DNA of 17,125 bases from JAWXUE01 sp044432865 (GTDB taxonomy: Bacteria; Bacillota_I; Bacilli_A; Acholeplasmatales; Anaeroplasmataceae): positions 1 through 17,125 of the forward strand of contig JAWXUF010000025.1 in NCBI GenBank assembly GCA_044432865.1. Direction: 5' to 3'. Positions 14,421 through 17,125 of the stretch are shown piece by piece. The translations under genes and the position numbers were made by a program. How positions within the stretch are numbered: the stretch's first letter is position 1; the number at the start of each line of letters is the position of its first letter. The notes under the pieces were generated by a model. That model was not told where the DNA came from, did not search any database, and saw nothing but the letters and a program-made list of their open reading frames with translations.

Positions 14421-15652
14421 TAGTTATCCCATTTTTTGAATATTAAAGTTGCGTTATGACCACCAAATCCTAATGAATTAGACATAGCATATTTGTAATC
14501 TTTTTTAACAACTTCTAAAGGTAAATTTAAATTGATTTCTTCATCAATTTTAGTAGTATTAATAGTTGGAGGTATAATTCCTTCTTGTAATCCTTTAACA
14601 CAAAAAATAGCTTCTAATGCTCCAGTAGCACCTAATAGATGTCCTGTATTTCCTTTTGTTGAAGATACATATAAATCTTTAACATGATCTTTGAAAACTA
14701 AATTAATAGCTTTAGTTTCAGTTGCATCATTTAATTTAGTACTTGTACCATGAGCATTGAAATATGTAATATCTTCTGGATTTAAATTTGCACTTTTTAA
14801 CGCTTTAGTAATTGCACTTGCTCCACCACTACCATCTAATTTTGGTGCTGTAATGTGTGATGCATCACAACTACATCCATATCCAACAATCTCAGCTAAA
14901 ATAGTAGCATTTCTTGCTTTAGCATGTTCTAACTCTTCTAATACTAATACAGCTGCTCCTTCTCCCATAACAAATCCATTTCTAGATTCATCAAATGGTA
15001 CACATGAAGTTTTAGGATCTGTATGTGTAGATAAAGCTCTCATAGATTGAAATCCACCAATAGCTGTTTCACAAATACAAGCTTCAGTCCCACCAGCAAC
15101 AATGATATCTTCTTGATCCCATAAGATTCTAAAATAAGCATCTCCAATAGCATTAGTAGATGCTGCACAAGCTGTAACAACACTTGATACATATCCTTCT
15201 GCCTGACACTTAATTGCAATTTGCCCAGCAGCTAAGTTAATAATTGCTTTAGGAATAAAATAAGGACTTATTCTTCCAGGACCTTTTTCATTACAAGTAA
15301 TTGAAGTAGATTGAATTTCATTTATACCACCAATACCACTTGTAACTAAAACACCAAATCTAGATTTATCAATATTATCTAAATTTAAGTTTGCTTGGTC
15401 TAAAGCTTCTTGTGCTGCTATTAATGAAAGATTAATAAAACGATCATTATTTTTCGCTGCTTTAGCATCTAAAAAATCTTCTAAATTTAAATTCTTAACT
15501 TCTGCAGCTAATTTAACTTTGAAATTTTCATTATTAAAATGAGTAATTTCATTTATTCCACATTCTCTATTTAATAAAGCGTTCCATGTATCATTAACAT
15601 TGTGACCAATTGGGTTAACACTACCTAACGCTGTAACAACAACTCTTCTCAT
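14420..15652 (-). CDS. fabF: Beta-ketoacyl-ACP synthase II
   Basis: A 410-residue condensing enzyme that extends acyl-ACP with malonyl-ACP in type II fatty-acid synthesis. The thiolase-fold catalytic set is complete: Cys162 in TACAAST, His301 in NAHGTST, Lys333 in SSTKGNTGH and His338. The C-terminal SLGFGGHNATL fits FabF. Length is typical. It starts at 15652, overlapping the fabG stop as TAATG, and overlaps birA the same way, so translation is coupled. No separate promoter is seen between the genes. FabF is preferred over FabB because of sequence style and because Firmicutes usually carry only FabF. Confidence 0.97.
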   Translation of the reverse strand: MRRVVVTALGSVNPIGHNVNDTWNALLNRECGINEITHFNNENFKVKLAAEVKNLNLEDFLDAKAAKNNDRFINLSLIAAQEALDQANLNLDNIDKSRFGVLVTSGIGGINEIQSTSITCNEKGPGRISPYFIPKAIINLAAGQIAIKCQAEGYVSSVVTACAASTNAIGDAYFRILWDQEDIIVAGGTEACICETAIGGFQSMRALSTHTDPKTSCVPFDESRNGFVMGEGAAVLVLEELEHAKARNATILAEIVGYGCSCDASHITAPKLDGSGGASAITKALKSANLNPEDITYFNAHGTSTKLNDATETKAINLVFKDHVKDLYVSSTKGNTGHLLGATGALEAIFCVKGLQEGIIPPTINTTKIDEEINLNLPLEVVKKDYKYAMSNSLGFGGHNATLIFKKWDN

Positions 15653-16380
15653 TATATTACCATCCCACCATCTACTTGGAAAATTTGTCCAGTAATGTAA
15701 TCAGCATTTGAAGATGATAAGAAATTAACTAAATTAGCTACATCATCACTTGTACCAATTCTTTTTAATGGAATATGTGCTACAATAGCTTCTTTTTGTT
15801 CTTCAGTAAGTTTATCTGTCATATCAGTAGAAATGAATCCTGGGGCAACAGCATTAACAGTAATACCTCTTGCAGCAAATTCTTTTGCTAATGATTTAGT
15901 CATAGCAATAACTCCACCTTTAGATGCAGCATAATTAGCTTGACCAGCATTTCCAATTAAACCAATAACTGAAGTCATATTAATAATTTTACCGCTTCTT
16001 TGTTTAAACATATGTTTTGATACATGTTTACACATATTAAATGCACCTTTTAAATTAACATTAATTACATCATCAAATTGAGATTCACTCATTCTCATAA
16101 CTAATCCATCTTGAGTAATACCAGCATTATTTACTAATAAATCAATTTGTCCGAATTTTTCCATAACTACATTAACTAAGTTTAATGTATCATCAAATGA
16201 AGATATATTACATTTAACAATTAATGCTTCATTATATTGATCACATTCTTTTTTTACTTCTAACGCTAATTCATCACTTGAATTATAGTTAATAACTACA
16301 TTATATCCATCTTTAGCTAAATTAATTGCTATAGCTTTACCAATACCTCTTGTACTTCCTGTTACAATTGCTACTTTCAT
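15652..16380 (-). CDS. fabG: 3-oxoacyl-ACP reductase
   Basis: A 242-residue NADPH-dependent short-chain dehydrogenase that reduces 3-oxoacyl-ACP in the elongation cycle. Motifs are TGSTRGIG at 7-14 (cofactor), NNAG at 84-87, Asn109, Ser137, and the catalytic YAASK with Tyr150 and Lys154. PGFISTDMT at 180-188 and the C-terminal DGGMVI are typical of FabG. The protein is compact, with no extra domains. Its ATG overlaps the fabD TGA as ATGA, and its stop overlaps the fabF start. FabG is the clear choice within the SDR superfamily because of the fab context. Confidence 0.97.
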   Translation of the reverse strand: MKVAIVTGSTRGIGKAIAINLAKDGYNVVINYNSSDELALEVKKECDQYNEALIVKCNISSFDDTLNLVNVVMEKFGQIDLLVNNAGITQDGLVMRMSESQFDDVINVNLKGAFNMCKHVSKHMFKQRSGKIINMTSVIGLIGNAGQANYAASKGGVIAMTKSLAKEFAARGITVNAVAPGFISTDMTDKLTEEQKEAIVAHIPLKRIGTSDDVANLVNFLSSSNADYITGQIFQVDGGMVI

Positions 16381-17125
16381 AGTTCTTCTCCTACTTTCTT
16401 TAATGTTTCAAAATCATATACATTTAATATTTTTACATCTCTATTAATCTTTTTAACAAAACCACTTAAATTATTTTTAGATCCTATTTCAATAAAAGTA
16501 GTAACACCTTGTGCTATCATATACTCAATACTTTGTTCAAATAAAACACTAGATTTAATTTGATTTTGAAGTATATCTTTTATATCATCACTAGATTCAT
16601 TACCTAATGTATTAAATACTACTTTAGTTTCTTTATTACTAAAATTATAATTATTTAAAACTTCTCTTAATTCATTTGATGCTTCATTTAATAAACTACT
16701 ATGAAATGCACCAGATACATTTAATTTAATACATCTTCTAACACCTAAATCAGTTAATTGTTTTACAGCTTCTTCAAGTTTATCTAAGTATCCTGTAATA
16801 ACAATTTGTCCTGGACAATTATAATTAGCAACTTCTACACCATCAATTTTACTAACTACACTGTTAATAGTATCACTATCACTACCTAATATTGCATACA
16901 TTCCACTATTAGTATTTTCTAAAGCCTTATTCATTATTACTCCTCTTTTAGAAGTAATTTCTAATCCTTCATTAAAACTAAAAACATTAGCATAACATAA
17001 CGCTGAATACTCACCTAAAGATAATCCAGCTACATAATCAGGTTTAACATTTAACTTAGAAGCTAATAAATAAGATATTAGAAATATTGCTGGTTGAGCA
17101 TATTGAGTATCATTTATTTCTTCAC
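16377..17125 (-). CDS. fabD: Malonyl-CoA:ACP transacylase, N-terminus cut by window edge
   Basis: The frame is open from the window edge to the TGA at 16377, giving about 249 codons; roughly the first 50-60 residues of FabD are missing. The methionine at 16934 is internal: upstream in the same frame lie QPAIF, GLSLGEYSAL with the nucleophile Ser, and TSKRGVIM, all core FabD motifs. Downstream are AFHSS with the catalytic His and IEIGSKNNL, where the usual GPG is GSK. FabD loads malonyl groups from CoA onto ACP. It overlaps fabG (ATGA) and is upstream in the operon fabD-fabG-fabF-birA. The operon promoter lies beyond the window. Confidence 0.95.
   Translation of the reverse strand, partial: EEINDTQYAQPAIFLISYLLASKLNVKPDYVAGLSLGEYSALCYANVFSFNEGLEITSKRGVIMNKALENTNSGMYAILGSDSDTINSVVSKIDGVEVANYNCPGQIVITGYLDKLEEAVKQLTDLGVRRCIKLNVSGAFHSSLLNEASNELREVLNNYNFSNKETKVVFNTLGNESSDDIKDILQNQIKSSVLFEQSIEYMIAQGVTTFIEIGSKNNLSGFVKKINRDVKILNVYDFETLKKVGEEL

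Noticed and set aside
14757..15050. Open frame on the + strand within fabF
   Set aside because: Antisense shadow of a conserved enzyme, with no SD.

Overview
The window comes from an AT-rich, low-GC Gram-positive-type bacterium that makes peptidoglycan. It has a D-Ala-D-Ala ligase and a Mur ligase, and strong Shine-Dalgarno (SD) sequences of the AGGAGG/AGGTGAT type. It also has intrinsic terminators, an HPr with both the His and Ser phosphorylation sites, and type II fatty-acid synthesis. TGA is used as a stop in several tightly overlapping gene pairs (fabD/fabG, hydrolase/Mur ligase), so the standard bacterial code applies, not the Mycoplasma code. The best guess is a member of Bacilli in the broad sense (Erysipelotrichia, RF39 or Acholeplasma-related gut lineages). 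That placement is inferred from style and gene content only.

Layout. 1-1813 (-): the N-terminal 604 codons of a lipoprotein carrying InlB/Flg_new-type beta repeats, cut by the window edge. 1814-2572: a gene-poor, AT-rich gap ending in a strong promoter and a structured leader in front of rpsD (+). The leader contains a hairpin that covers the rpsD SD. 3249-4007 (+): a SpoU/TrmH-type rRNA methyltransferase. 6287-4040 (-): a glycolytic operon pgk-ptsH-tpiA whose promoter lies in a perfect 17-bp inverted repeat. 7529-6378 (-): an orphan MsmX/UgpC-type sugar ABC ATPase. 8195-7641 (-): a small PucR/CdaR-type regulator. 11377-8222 (-): a cell-wall operon of alpha/beta hydrolase, membrane-anchored MurF-like ligase and Ddl. 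11508-13730 (+): a long U32 (RlhA-like) protein. 17125-13764 (-): a fatty-acid operon fabD (partial)-fabG-fabF-birA with overlapping genes.

How it fits together. The centre of the window joins carbon flow to its control. PGK and TIM are lower-glycolysis enzymes, HPr is the PTS phosphocarrier and catabolite-control signal, and MsmX-type ATPases energise several sugar importers. The other blocks are envelope building (peptidoglycan precursor ligases, malonyl-CoA-dependent lipid synthesis, biotin ligase for acetyl-CoA carboxylase) and ribosome biology (S4, rRNA methyltransferase, U32 protein).

Regulatory style. Promoters are mainly extended -10 elements (TGnTATAAT). In two cases they sit so close to the start that the predicted 5' end falls on the SD itself. 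Terminator stems start inside or next to stop codons, so the layout is very compact except for the gap upstream of rpsD. Several starts were moved from the longest open frame to the one served by the SD (methyltransferase, HPr, PucR-like). The hydrolase appears to need a rare ATT start.
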